A stretch of DNA of 64,000 nt from Gadus chalcogrammus (Eukaryota > Chordata > Actinopteri > Gadiformes > Gadidae), in the NCBI RefSeq assembly GCF_026213295.1, contig NC_079420.1, positions 20,211,041-20,275,040 on the forward strand. Reading direction: 5' to 3'. The notes beneath the pieces are model-generated. The model was not told where the DNA came from, made no database searches, and saw only the letters and a list, made by a program, of their open reading frames with translations. Numbering within the stretch: the first letter of the stretch is position 1; each line of letters begins with the position of its first letter. This document shows, one piece after another, positions 36,066 through 49,971 of the stretch. The translations under genes and the position numbers were made by a program.

Positions 36066-36078
36066 AGGTCAAAGGTGA
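36066..36078 (+). promoter_or_regulatory. DR1 nuclear-receptor motif
   Basis: AGGTCAAAGGTGA is a direct repeat of two AGGTCA-like half-sites with one spacer base, differing at one position from the HNF4/COUP-TF optimum. Confidence 0.4.
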
Positions 36079-36286
36079 TAATCTTCCACGCTGGTATCAC
36101 GTTTTGTATTTGATTAGGACTGATCCTTCCTTTATCGAATTCCCCACAAAGAAATTAATTTAAATTCCGCTACAAAACAAGGTCGTCCAAAGTGACCCAC
36201 AAAGACCCAGATTATTCCACTCATAAAACGTCTGCCACGCAGTGCCTCGTGTCTGGGAGTAAAACCTTTGCCACGGACGACGGCGG

Positions 36287-36314
36287 GGGGTGGGGGAAGG
36301 GGCGGGGCGGGGGG
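36287..36314 (+). other. G-rich, G-quadruplex-prone tract
   Basis: Consecutive G runs GGGGGG, GGGGG, GGGG, GGGG and GGGGGG with loops of one or two bases. Confidence 0.65.
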
Positions 36315-37740
36315 ACCCAAACAAGTCTCTGCTCATTTACCCCCTGAAAATTAACAGGGCAGAATTATACCCACGCACAAAAAAAAGTCTTACAAGAAAC
36401 AATCTGATTTCATGGGGGATATGGGCCTGCTTCCTGTCTAGTGCCTGTGAAGTTGATTTGAGGTCGCAGTTAAGCCTTTTTCTATTGGAGCCTGGGTCAG
36501 GCCAATTTGCCACCTGGTGAGGTTAGGGAGGTACATTTTTAATTGGCAGGTCACTTGGTGGGGAGACAGTGAGGTTCCTCTGGGCACATCCGCCGCCTCG
36601 TGTGAAGTGGCAGCCTAGAGAAATCCCCCAGCCTCATTATGCGAGAGGAAAAGATTAATTGACCAGTTCACTAACTGCCAGCCTCCCCTAGACTGGTTCT
36701 AACTTAGTAGAAAGGGAGCTCGACCAATTAAGAACCAAAAGCGCCGTACCTTTTCCTTACATGAATGGTAATCCCTTTATGTTATCCTTAGCCTCCGAGG
36801 CCGCAGGAACGGAAGCTTGTGAGACGTCTTCCTATATGTCTCAATCGATTACCTGAAGTCAGAGAGAAAACGTCATTAAAAAGATTGTCACTGAAATTGC
36901 AGCAGACCCCCAACTGGGTGTGAAATGTCAATATCGGAAGAAGCTGTTGTTTTCTTCCCCTTTTTTATAACTATCTTATTCCTACAAGTATGTCCTTTGG
37001 CCTCCTTTCAGCAGGACTGCTATCAATTTGAACAAAGGAGTGCAACATCAAACAACACAGTTATTATTAACCCTCAAGAGGCCAGGAATATCAATTTGAT
37101 GAAATCTTGAGGGGGGGACAGTCCTAGATTCTACATCAGACATGTCCAGGTCACACACAATGTAGGACCATTACAGATGGAACAACTGGGCAAGAACCCC
37201 ATGTGGCCACTGTCATTTCTCTCTACAAAAGAGCCAGGGCAATTTCTTTTCTGTAAACTGCTAGTCTGAGGTGACATTTTGGCTCCAATTAACCTTAGAA
37301 TAGAGGATTCCAAATGCATTTTCTCAGCTTTAAAAGTTCAGAAGAAGTGGAATAATTTTTGTCATGAAAAATAAAGAAATAAAAGCAAAACTGCGAAATA
37401 AACTTTACATGCTTAAGGACCCTCAGATCCCCTTAAACCCCACATTGCTGGCCTCAGTTGCACCCTTCCTATTCCAAATGCATGGGTGACTTGGCCCACA
37501 TTGGTCCCATTCTTGTGCTCATGTCAAACCCCCACGTGTTATGGTTCTTCTAACAGGGGTTGGCGGGGGGCACGCAGGAGGGGGAGGTCATGACTGCACG
37601 ATGATGCCAAGGATCTGATGCCAACACCTGTCGTTTCCCAGGGAACCACAGCCCCCAATACAAATACTGACTTGACATGCGGCCTATCACGCAACATACA
37701 TGCACAGAGACGCATGCACGCACGCCAACACACACACATG

Positions 37741-41253
<3,513 letters not shown>

Positions 41254-41310
<57 letters not shown>
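41254..41310 (+). repeat. (CA)n microsatellite
   Basis: About 28 CA units, with imperfect CA-rich sequence upstream from 41222. Confidence 0.95.
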
Positions 41311-41315
<5 letters not shown>

Positions 41316-42199
41316 TTGTATATATATTATGGTTTGAATGGTCTTCTTCTAGCAATGATAGATTGTTGACTGAGGACACTGCTGAGTAGTGAATCACTTT
41401 CACCTGGCCAGTTGGCATTTAATCAATAAACTTGTGAACTGTTGCCATGACCCTGAACCGGGAAGATTCATTTTGATTCCCCACATCAACTCCTCAGCCC
41501 ACCCACGGATCTGTAAAAAACAACCCCACGCACCCTCCAGTCACCGGGCGTCCAGGTCGACATCCATCCGAACCATAAGGACCCAAACCGCTGCCTTGCT
41601 TTCACAGCAAATAAAAAACTGCTGGGGGAGGGGGGGTGGGCCTTTGGAAATGAGCAATAGGAATACAAAAATGACAGAAAACATAAAGATCTCAAGATCT
41701 CCATCAGAGATGTAGGTTAGGGGGAGGTGAGGGATATAATGACATTCTCATTTCCACAGATGAGTATAAAAGTTAACAAAAATATATCATTCGGTGTATT
41801 ATCATATGTATCAGCCAATTCAGTAACTCTCAAATCATTGGTTAAGGAAAGAAGGTAAAACCCACAGTAGATTGGGAATTATGATGGCAAAAAAGGCGCC
41901 TGCTGCTCTGATCCAACAGCTGGTACAGATCGTGATTCATGATATCAAATGACCGCGCTAAGATTAGCTCATAGACCTGCCCTACAACATTCTCTCACCG
42001 CAATAAATATTTTGTCACAGTTTTGAATTATTCAAGCCAAGGCTTTTTTGTTCTTAAGGCAGACGGTGCATGCACTGTACACACCCCCGTGACCCCTCCC
42101 CCATCCACTCTCTCATTCCATCCCCCCTATCCACTCTTCCATTCCATCTCTCCCTCTCGTTCCTTCTTGCCGTCTCTCCCTTTCCATCTCTCTCGTTCC

Positions 42200-42202
<3 letters not shown>
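41311..42202. other. non-coding sequence
   Basis: Nothing recognised before the CT tract. Confidence 0.6.
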
Positions 42203-42281
<79 letters not shown>

Positions 42282-42510
42282 CTCCCTTTCCATCTCTCTC
42301 TCTCTCTCTCTGCCTCTCCCTTTCCATTTCTCTCTTTCCCTCTGTCTCCCTTTCCACTTCTCTCTCTCTCGTTCCTTCTCTCTCTCGCTGTCTCCCCATT
42401 ACATTCCTCTCTATTTTTCCATCTCTGTTTTTCCATTTCTGTCTCTTGTTCCATCTCTCTATCTTCCTCTTTCTCTTTCCATGTATCCCTCTCTTCTCGC
42501 TCTCTTTCCA
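42203..42510 (+). repeat. (CT)n microsatellite and polypyrimidine tract
   Basis: A pure CT run spans 42203-42277. It is followed by about 230 bp of decayed pyrimidine-rich sequence with repeated CCTTTCCATTTCTCTC-like units. Long frames on both strands are low-complexity artefacts. Confidence 0.93.
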
Positions 42511-43698
42511 TTCCTCCCCCTGTCTCCAACTCCCCCCCTGCCCACATCTCCTCTCTGTCAGTTGGACAAGCTGCTCAGTGGCCCTGAAAGGGAGCGCGTT
42601 ATGTCGCTCCGCTGGACAGAGCGCACGTCGCACCGTGCATCTGAATGGAATGTAAATGATACGATGATTCCCTCTGAGGCAACATTCACTTTACTTTCCT
42701 ACGTTTTATTCCTCCACGTTCCAAAGGTCGGACAAATGAGACCGTATACAGTACAACAAGGTTTAGTTCAACCCTATTCCCCATTCCCATGGAAACATAG
42801 AAGGTGTTATTAAGCAGAAAATATATATATGAGCATGAAAGCTTAAGCCTGCATATGAACTGTATTTCAATTATGTGACTGGTAAGGTTCATGTCCTCAA
42901 AATGTTCTTAAATGAGATTTGCTTTTAATGCTGCTTTCATTACAGGAGTCAATCGGAGGTCAGTGCTTGTTTCCAGCTGGATGGATATGCATTTTATATG
43001 CGGAAGGAAACACTAGAATATGCATGACTGCTATTAACTTAGCATTTAGCGAACCCTGCTTGTAGTTTAGTCCTATATCCAATGTGATGAAGAGACCATG
43101 TGTACAGATATGAGGTTATTGATAAAGTCATCAGATTATGCCCAATGAGTCTAGATAATAGATATGCTCATTTTATTGAGGCATTACATTAATAAACATT
43201 AAGTCAGTGAATGTACTGAAAGACTGCAGAGCAGCCAATCATGCAATTCAATGGTTTTTTCTGCAAATTAACATATGGTATATTTACAAATGGGAAATAA
43301 TTGCATCATTACGTAACTGTATTCACTTCCGTTTAATAATCTGTGTTCATTTGCTCGCCATAAGGTCGGTGAGGGGGTTTATTTATGCATTCGTTTTTTT
43401 AGCCATAGGCTTGATTTTTATGCATACTTTTATATTTGAATTGTAACATGGTCTTTGTCAAATGGTCTACAGTCAACTGTTTGGTAACGTATAGTTGGTA
43501 AGTCTATGAGTAGATATTGCCAACAACGCATTTCTTCTCAGTTTATCTTTATATTATACACATTTTTATATATGTTGATTATGTAAATCAAGTAAATTAT
43601 TTGTATTATTTTAGAAGTAATAAGTAAGTATTTGTTTTAGAAAGAACAGCACATACATTAGTTTAAGTTTCAAAGATATAGTAGTTTTAAAGACCCAT
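42511..43698. other. non-coding AT-rich sequence upstream of lysmd4
   Basis: No gene is visible. The composition becomes steadily more AT-rich toward 43600. Confidence 0.55.
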
Positions 43699-43713
43699 AG
43701 CCCCATCTAGTGG
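43699..43713 (-). promoter_or_regulatory. CTCF-like motif upstream of lysmd4 (14 of 15)
   Basis: AGCCCCATCTAGTGG has one mismatch. It points away from the plus-strand motif at 44043, forming a divergent pair. Confidence 0.4.
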
Positions 43714-44034
43714 TTCATTTAGGGAAATAGTGCATAGTCTAAACAAGTGAAGATCCCGATAGTTCCTTTCATTACTTTCTTGCCTACCTCTTTCTGTATG
43801 CTTTAAATATAAAAGTTTTGTCAGAAGGCAATGTGGTTCTGACATGACAATTTAGTTGTATGTTTTTTTATTGCATGTTAATTATTTATTGTTCAGACTC
43901 TGAATAGGAGACATAGTGTATTTACAAATATACAAATGTATTAATAATTGATGATTTATAATAATTTGCAATACTTGTATGTCCGCTACACCATGATACG
44001 CCTACGTGGTTACGATATTATTATTGAAGTACAC

Positions 44035-44100
44035 CCCCCTTGTCAGCAGGTGGCGGTAATGCACCCTCATTTGTAGCGCACCATTAAAGGAAGAATAATT
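44035..44100 (+). promoter_or_regulatory. candidate lysmd4 promoter element with CTCF-like core
   Basis: The core TCAGCAGGTGGCGGTAATGC is followed by a CACCATTAAAGGAAGAA stretch. From memory, this GGTGGCGGTAATGCRCC plus CCATTAAA arrangement is common at the 5' ends of fish transcripts. Positions 44043-44057 fit the CTCF consensus CCASYAGRKGGCRSY at 14 of 15 places. It lies about 175 bp before the candidate first-exon donor, so it could serve as a promoter-proximal site. Confidence 0.4.
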
Positions 44101-44230
44101 CGCTAGCAAAAGACTAGACAAGCAACTACTGGTACTTTCTGTAGTGACGCTGGTTTGTTGCAGTCTCAATGGTCAGACCACATACACGTGTGGAATGGTA
44201 CATGGGTTGACTGAAACTATTTGGAAGTCT
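44095..44230 (+). other. lysmd4: candidate non-coding first exon of lysmd4
   Basis: A consensus donor GTAAGT starts at 44231, and the coding exon is preceded by a good acceptor ending at 45160. The simplest model is a 5' UTR exon ending at 44230 and a 930-bp first intron. The left boundary is arbitrary, because the transcription start cannot be fixed from sequence. Upstream non-coding exons also occur in mammalian LYSMD4. This is inference from splice signals only. Confidence 0.35.
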
Positions 44231-44338
44231 GTAAGTAGTATCATGCATCGTTCGCAGGACTAATATGATACTTTAAAAAAGGATTTACACTGTTGGTTAG
44301 CTACCATAGCTGTCTCTCTGACATGATCGCCAGCCCAG

Positions 44339-44451
44339 GTGTTGCCAGATTACGACAGATTTCCCGCCCAATCTGGCAACACTCTCAGCAACGCGCTGCA
44401 GCCAGTGTTGCCACCAAGATTGGGCGGGAAATCTGTCCTATCTGGCAACAC
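44339..44451. repeat. nested palindrome (hairpin within hairpin) upstream of lysmd4
   Basis: The outer arms (about 44339-44383 and 44404-44451) are near-perfect inverted copies, each containing GACAGATTTCCCGCCCAATC or its complement. The left arm is itself bounded by GTTGCCAGATT and AATCTGGCAAC, an 11-bp inverted pair. The block resembles a fold-back miniature transposon. It lies in the inferred first intron of lysmd4. Confidence 0.75.
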
Positions 44452-45176
44452 AGTGCTTGAGGTTAGTATACTAGGGGAGTTGGAGGAAGGGGTTTGGTGT
44501 CTCATCTGTTGGTCTCAACTGGTAACCCTACTTCATGCGGTTCAGAAATATACACATTGTCAAAATATATATACAGCATGTTTATATTGTACTTCTATTA
44601 TGTAAATATTACTTATTTAACACATTCGTTGTCACTGTTTTTGGGTGGGCTAGTCCCAGTGGCGGTCATCGGATTCAAAGGCCAACAAGTTCATGTTTGG
44701 CAGCCTGCTAAAAATAGTGACTCAGCCTGTCTGTACTACATTCATACGCCCAGCGGGAGAACCATTGTAACACCGTTTATTGATTAAAGTATATTCTGTT
44801 ATCTGATGGTATTTAATAGTGACATACTCTCCAATATATATTTTTTGTTATTAAGTTGGGCTCGACAGAGGAGGCCCACCAGTGTGGTGTCATCCTTTTC
44901 ATAGCATCAAATTGTTTAAACGTCTGCTACACATCACCTGGTGGTTGATTACATCGTTGGGTGCTAGATGGGTCTGTATGTATGTAACGCAGTACATGGT
45001 GATTCACTGGGCCTGCATAGCGCAGGAGAATTTTAGAAGGGACTGGTCAGATAAACTGCAGCACGGCTTGACAAGACATGAATAAATGCAATTTGCACTT
45101 CCAAGCTATGAGCCTTTAGAAAGGCTTGATAAAACCATGCGCCTGTTACGCTCCCTGTAGGCTATAGGTTTGAAGG

Positions 45177-45440
45177 ATGCGGCGGGTTGAGCCTGCTGCC
45201 CAAGCCTTCCAGGCCCCCGTAGACGTCCACGCCAGCGCCGACGGCCAGGTGTACATGTTCAGGAGACAGCGAGCAGAGCCCGACTCCTCAGAGGAGGAGC
45301 AGTGCGAGGACCTGAACGTCATTGAGCTCAGCCCTCTGGTCCACTCTGAGCAGGACCGACTGGACCGCGTTCAGCTGCTGGAGCGAGAGCTGCAGGAGGG
45401 GGACAATCTCAACAAGCTGGCGCTGCAATACGGTGTAAAG
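45177..45440 (+). CDS. lysmd4: lysmd4 coding exon 1 (residues 1-88)
   Basis: This exon has 88 complete codons, from the ATG to the AAG before donor GTAGGG (phase 0). It encodes the N-terminal region, the acidic DSSEEEQCED stretch and the first half of the LysM domain. The exon itself probably begins at 45161, after acceptor CTCCCTGTAG, so only 16 bp of 5' UTR sit on it. The split inside LysM, between QYGVK and VADIK, agrees with the continuity of the mammalian protein there. Reading past the donor gives only VG and then a stop, so splicing is required. Confidence 0.92.
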
Positions 45441-46424
45441 GTAGGGTAGGAGAACTATTGATTGTTCTCTCGTCACTAAGCTTCATCTGGCCCTGTTTGT
45501 GACACAATACATACACTGCAGTAAGAGCAGTGTTTGACCCAGTTTTTCCCACCCATTTTGATTTAACCCAGCCATGTTTGAAGTCAGTGTTTTATTGTCA
45601 TTTCGGGGATTGAAATGTTTATTTCATCCTGGCTGCGAAACGGCATTCATATGGATCACACATGGCACATCTTCCAAAACATCCCATTCCACATCACTGT
45701 TTTCAATGGATTCTTGTGCGACCTAGAGACCTACTATTAACATTTGAGTGAGTCACAAAGTGGTCTAGAGGGTTATATAAATATCTTGAACATTTAAAAA
45801 TGTTGTTTTTCGTTAAATCAAATCCAACAGGTGGCTGACATCAAGCGTGTGAACGGCCTTTTCCACGATCAAGATTTGTTCGCTTTGAAATCCATCAAGA
45901 TCCCAGTTCCAAAGCACAGCTTCCTAACGGAGGCCTGCACAGACCTGAGCGGCCCTCAGAGAGCAACCCAGAGTCCTCCGCCCGCAGCCTCACCGCCCCA
46001 TCAGGACGGCAAGGCCCGGGCTTCACCCCGTCTACAGGAGGTCTCGGACTTCTTCAAAGACGTGGACCACGACATCGAGAAGCTGATCCAGAGCAGCGAC
46101 CACCGCGGGGACATTTTCCCCCATCCCGCGTCGGATCTGTCTGCGAGGTCGGGGGTCGGCGGGCGGCGCGTGGCGGCGGCGGGCCAGGGCGGGGCCTGGG
46201 GCCTCCAGTGGTGGAACCTGGTGGTCGCCATGCTGCTGATCGGTGTCGTCCTGCCCATCTTCTACGCTGTTTATCTAAAGACCAAAGCAAGCGGTGAGGG
46301 ACACGAGACGAGCGGCGTGGCGAACATGTCCGCGGGAAGCACCGGGTCTGGTCTCGGGGTCACGGGGTCCACTCTCGGGGCCACGGTCCAGTCTCGGGGA
46401 CACTGGTCTCCCTTGGTCTCTTAG
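45177..46424 (+). CDS. lysmd4: LysM and putative peptidoglycan-binding domain-containing protein 4
   Basis: The coding sequence joins 45177-45440 and 45831-46424 and gives 285 residues, close to the roughly 296 of mammalian LYSMD4. The N-terminus (MRR..., AFQAP, VYMF) and an acidic DSSEEE block at residues 37-42 match the family. One LysM domain spans about residues 70-114 (ELQEGDNLNKLALQYGVK, then VADIKRVN and ALKSIKIPV); residues 115-210 form a Pro/Ser-rich linker containing an amphipathic DFFKDVDHDIEKLIQ segment. A GLQWWN motif precedes a single hydrophobic helix at about residues 218-237, followed by a Ser/Gly/Thr-rich tail. LysM folds bind N-acetylglucosamine polymers, and the paralogue LYSMD3 has been reported to bind chitin; the role of LYSMD4 is not established. 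The LALQYG, ALKS and QWWN motifs favour LYSMD4 over LYSMD3. The frame is intact across the splice, so the gene is probably functional. The start ATG lies 16 bp after a splice acceptor, which implies an upstream non-coding exon. Confidence 0.93.
45441..45830 (+). other. lysmd4: lysmd4 intron between the two coding exons
   Basis: This 390-bp intron has a GT donor (GTAGGG) and an AG acceptor (AAATCCAACAG), and both sides are phase 0. It holds no recognisable repeat. Confidence 0.9.
45831..46424 (+). CDS. lysmd4: lysmd4 coding exon 2 (residues 89-285, to the stop codon)
   Basis: The exon opens directly after acceptor AAATCCAACAG with GTG (Val), in phase 0. It encodes the second half of LysM, the linker, the transmembrane helix and the tail, ending at TAG 46422-46424. 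The GTG is an internal codon and not a start. The middle of the exon (about 46110-46220) is strongly GC- and CpG-rich, unlike the surrounding AT-rich DNA, and encodes a Gly/Arg/Ala-rich linker. The cytosolic or lumenal orientation of the tail cannot be read from sequence alone. Confidence 0.93.
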   Translation: MADIKRVNGLFHDQDLFALKSIKIPVPKHSFLTEACTDLSGPQRATQSPPPAASPPHQDGKARASPRLQEVSDFFKDVDHDIEKLIQSSDHRGDIFPHPASDLSARSGVGGRRVAAAGQGGAWGLQWWNLVVAMLLIGVVLPIFYAVYLKTKASGEGHETSGVANMSAGSTGSGLGVTGSTLGATVQSRGHWSPLVS

Positions 46425-46446
46425 GAGGAAGGGTAACGTGGCTGTA

Positions 46447-47320
46447 GCTAGGGATGGGGCCTCGAAACGTGGTATTATACCAGCAGCGGAGTATAAACTA
46501 CTAAAGATCGTGGTAATCGATAAGCTCAGACGTTATCGGTTCTGCTCTCGGTTCTCAAGATATTAAGAAAATAGATTATTGATTTTTTTCTCAACAACTC
46601 TGTTTCTATTAGGCATTATGATTTAAACATTTGTCTATGATGCATTTTTTCTTTTCCCAATCCAAAAGAGATCTCTCTCTCGGAGCACCTGTTTGAGCCA
46701 GGACGGGGCAGCTAGCCTGTAGCTTGTCGCTACACACAACAACAACCTGTGGCACGCACACTAACACGCAAACAGAAGACAATGAGGGAAATAAGTCTTT
46801 TCAGGTAAGAGCGTAAAACACAAGCAATATGCAGAACATTTAGTGAAAGTTTCCCTCGTACAGGCAGAGAAATGCAGTTTTAAAAATGAGTTAAATTAAT
46901 GATGCATTAATGATTAATCATAATTAGCACGATTATTGTTTATCTATGGTGGCATTCATCACTTATATCTGAAGTGCTCAAACTATTAATACGGCACAGT
47001 TAAATACAGTCAATAGAAAATCCTGCATTATATTTATTAGTGTTAAATTTCGATCCGAAACAACGGGTTAGGTTATTTATTGTTGTCATGTGACATTAAC
47101 AGCACAATGTACCTACATTTACATCTTGAAGTTGGATTTTGTAAATTGTATCTAACGCTGAATAGTTTGATTAATCATATTTTTTCTATTATATTTTGAG
47201 AATAAATTCGATGACTCAGTCAAAAAAATAACCGATATGAGTACCGTTAAAGTACCGCATCGATGAGCAGTATCGATAAGAGTCGTAGTACCGTTAAACC
47301 CGTGCCGATATAGAGGTAGA
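46447..47320. mobile_element. degenerate hAT-like repeat in the lysmd4 3' region
   Basis: The left end reads TAGGGATGGGGCCTCGAAACG and continues with ATCGATAAGC and TATCGGTTCT motifs. The right end carries ACCGATATGAG, CATCGATGAGCAGTATCGAT and GTGCCGATATAG. These repeated ATCGATA/ACCGTTA motifs at both ends resemble a widespread fish hAT-type non-autonomous family, recalled from memory. The internal segment near 46680-46800 (GAGCACCTGTTTGAGCC...) has no open frame. It begins about 22 bp after the lysmd4 stop and so should be transcribed as 3' UTR. An AATAAA at about 47202 could be a polyadenylation signal supplied by this region. Confidence 0.5.
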
Positions 47321-48039
47321 GAAGCTCCTCCAGAGACGGACACTACCAGTGCATTACCAGCGTGTGCGTTCAGTCAGTGACACAAGGGGTCAAGATGAGA
47401 TGACTTATGGAAGGAAGCTATCACTGCCTCACCGTGTCTTGCGTCTCAATGGGTCTGTGTCGATCATGGTGTGTTGGCAGCCTGTTGCTGCAACAATAAG
47501 CTACTGACGTGTTTTTGAATGTATGTTTTACAGTTGCAATATTTGTGCCTTACGGATTTTTCATACTGTACTTTTCTGCACTGCCAACTGTGTCTTGTTT
47601 TAACAAAGTACATGCAAATTTGTCCTTGCAAGTGATTTAAGAATTAAATAGGATAAGCATAACATTTCGTAACAATTAATGAATGTATTTGGGTGCGGAT
47701 GGGGAGCCATGTTTTTTAAAGTGCCTTAAACCTTTTAAACACATATTTAAATAATTGTATTAATAAGAAGGGTATAATTTACTAATACTTTTAATTTTTG
47801 CAATATTAATGTAATCTAATATTACTCACCTGAAGTACTGTACATTTTTAATTGGAATTTAATTAATATTTATTTATGAGTTGTATATTTTTTTTACCTT
47901 TTTGTTCTTTCATTGTTTTGTTTTTTTCAGCAAGTGGCACTTTTATCATAATCTTTACAGTGCCACTACTCGCCATTAGATGGCAGCAAATACATTGCAG
48001 GTAACAGTTTTAGCTGGACATCGCATCGATAGGCATAAA
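47321..48039. other. non-coding AT-rich sequence downstream of lysmd4
   Basis: No gene is visible. It may include distal 3' UTR of lysmd4 if the AATAAA near 47202 is skipped. Confidence 0.5.
47973..47987 (+). promoter_or_regulatory. CTCF-like motif downstream of lysmd4 (14 of 15)
   Basis: CCATTAGATGGCAGC has one mismatch (T for S at position 4). Confidence 0.4.
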
Positions 48040-48437
48040 GCCCCGTGCCCACTACATGCGTCCGTCGACTGATCCCCATTGACTTTCAATGGGGACGGAC
48101 GCGCAATGCATTGTGGATCCGTCCGTTCCGTTGGAGCCGTCGGCTCAGTCATGGCTCAGTCAAAAAGTTGAAAAATTTTCAACTTTTTCGGCAGTGACGG
48201 ATCCGTCATCCAATCAGATCACGTATGCAAATGTAAGCACTGTGACGCGACTCGGGCTCTGACGATACTGGAAAGCGGGAAAGCGGGTCATCTTGCATCG
48301 CAACAAGCAGGAAGTAGCGGGAAGAACCCGGCAAAGCGATTTGATTGGCTGAGGGATGCCTCTGCAAAGACTACTCCCCCATCAGTCAGCCACGCCTTCC
48401 CACATCAGTCAACGGACGCATGTAGTGGGCACGGGGC
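48040..48437. mobile_element. non-autonomous DNA transposon with perfect 26-bp inverted ends
   Basis: Left end 48040-48065 (GCCCCGTGCCCACTACATGC then GTCCGT) and right end 48412-48437 are exact reverse complements. Inside, 48162-48188 is a further palindrome AAAAAGTTGAAAA/ATTTTCAACTTTTT, and GGATCCGTC words occur on both sides of it. There is no coding capacity. The perfect ends suggest a fairly recent insertion. Confidence 0.88.
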
Positions 48438-48504
48438 ATACATCAAATCTGAAGATTGAGATCAAACCACCCATCATAGATTGTGAATGATATCTTGAAA
48501 AATA

Positions 48505-48652
48505 CAGGTGGCTTATTAAAGGTTTAGTTCTTTGTAGCAAAGGTCCATTTGTAACACAGCCCCTAAGGGCTGCCACTTAGTTGACGTGATGAATTGAGCA
48601 GGTGGCTTATAAAAGTTGTGTCCTTTTGTAGCAAAGGTCCATTGCTACACAC
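48505..48652 (+). repeat. 94-bp-spaced direct duplication
   Basis: Copies begin at 48505 and 48599. Both have CAGGTGGCTTAT and an identical TTGTAGCAAAGGTCCATT. Confidence 0.75.
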
Positions 48653-49512
48653 CATTTAGATGTCTGCAATACTTTCTCAATATGCAACAGGTACGCAGCC
48701 TCACTCAGCCGCAGAGTCCAATCAGTATGACTTGGTTCATGTAAGGCTGCTAAATCAGCCATCCACCACGCACACTCTGCACACTTTTCAATTTACTATA
48801 TTTTGATGATCACAATCAAAAGCAAGGACAATCCCTTGAGTGACTGAAGACGTGTTGAATACGCCGACCAGTGTCATGTGCTTGGATATAATAAATGGGT
48901 TCCTCTTGTTTTTGACATATTCTTAGATTTGGATGTTGCTTTAGTCTATCATTGTTATTAATGAGACTGATATAACAACACGTGTAAACTTAATTATAGT
49001 ACAAAGAAACTAAAACATACCTTAAAGAACAAAATCTGGATGTTTAAACAAAGGCGTTAGTTCGGTATCCAGATTTTGCATTTGTACTTGTTAGCAGTGC
49101 TTGGGAGTGCAAACCAGAGGCGTGTTTCTAAACAGACGTGTCAGGCCCGGATGATCAGGTGGTTTGTTGAAAGAAGCCAGCAGCATATCTCCTGGCTCCT
49201 TCCAGAAACCACCAACACCAGCGCCCCCCTCCCCCCTACACATCTCTCTCTGTAGAGGGGCACTCTGTAACGGAGGGTTATAAACAGCCCTGTACCTGGC
49301 AGAGCGGGCGTTGGCGAGGCTCAGCCGAGGTATGTGTGCACAGGGTTAAAACCTCGCTTAACTCTGCATTAGCTGATGCCCCCACGCACCAACTCGGCGT
49401 CCGATCCCTCAAAGACTGATGCAATCCACATTCTTGTTGAAATAAAATAAATGCTTTGCATTGTTAACTACTAACAGAATGACTGTCAGGAAGATGTAGG
49501 GCAGAAGGTATG
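48653..49512. other. non-coding sequence
   Basis: Nothing recognised between the two transposons. Confidence 0.55.
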
Positions 49513-49520
49513 GTTTAGAT

Positions 49521-49963
49521 CAGGGGTCTCAAACTCGCGGCCCGGGGTCCAATTGAGGCCCGTGGGATGATATTTTGTGGCCCCCTACTTGACATCAAAG
49601 TTTAGTGTTAGTGCGGCCCGCGCGTTGTTTTCAAACGCACAGAGTGGCTTGCCACGCTTTTTTATCACTTGTGATAGGGTGACCAGATGTCCCGGTTTAG
49701 CCAGGACAGTCCCAATTTTGAGTTGCGTGTCCTGAGTCCCAACAAAAGCCAAAGGACGCTAAAATGTCCCGGTTTCCACCAACCACTATGAAATGTCCCC
49801 TGTTCTCAGCGATTACATAGCCAACGTGATCTAATTATAGCCCAATCATTAACTTTGATTGGGTCAGTTGTGCTCCTTTTTTTTGTGGAATACTTGATGC
49901 GGCCCAGCCTGACCCAGACTCTACCTCCAGCGGCCCCCAGGTAAGTTGAGTTTGAGACCCCTG
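49521..49963. mobile_element. non-autonomous hAT transposon with target duplication
   Basis: The inverted ends CAGGGGTCTCAAACTC (49521-49536) and GAGTTTGAGACCCCTG (49948-49963) are exact 16-bp complements. The 8-bp GTTTAGAT is duplicated directly outside them (49513-49520 and 49964-49971). An 8-bp duplication and CAGGGGTC ends are diagnostic of hAT (Charlie-like) elements. A second family appears nested inside from about 49675 (TAGGGTGACCAGATGTCCCG). No transposase is encoded. Confidence 0.93.
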
Positions 49964-49971
49964 GTTTAGAT

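Noticed and set aside
42023..42813. Overlapping 210- and 247-codon Ser/Leu-rich frames
   Set aside because: They are translations of the CT microsatellite and its decayed flank; the opposite strand gives equally long Glu/Arg frames.
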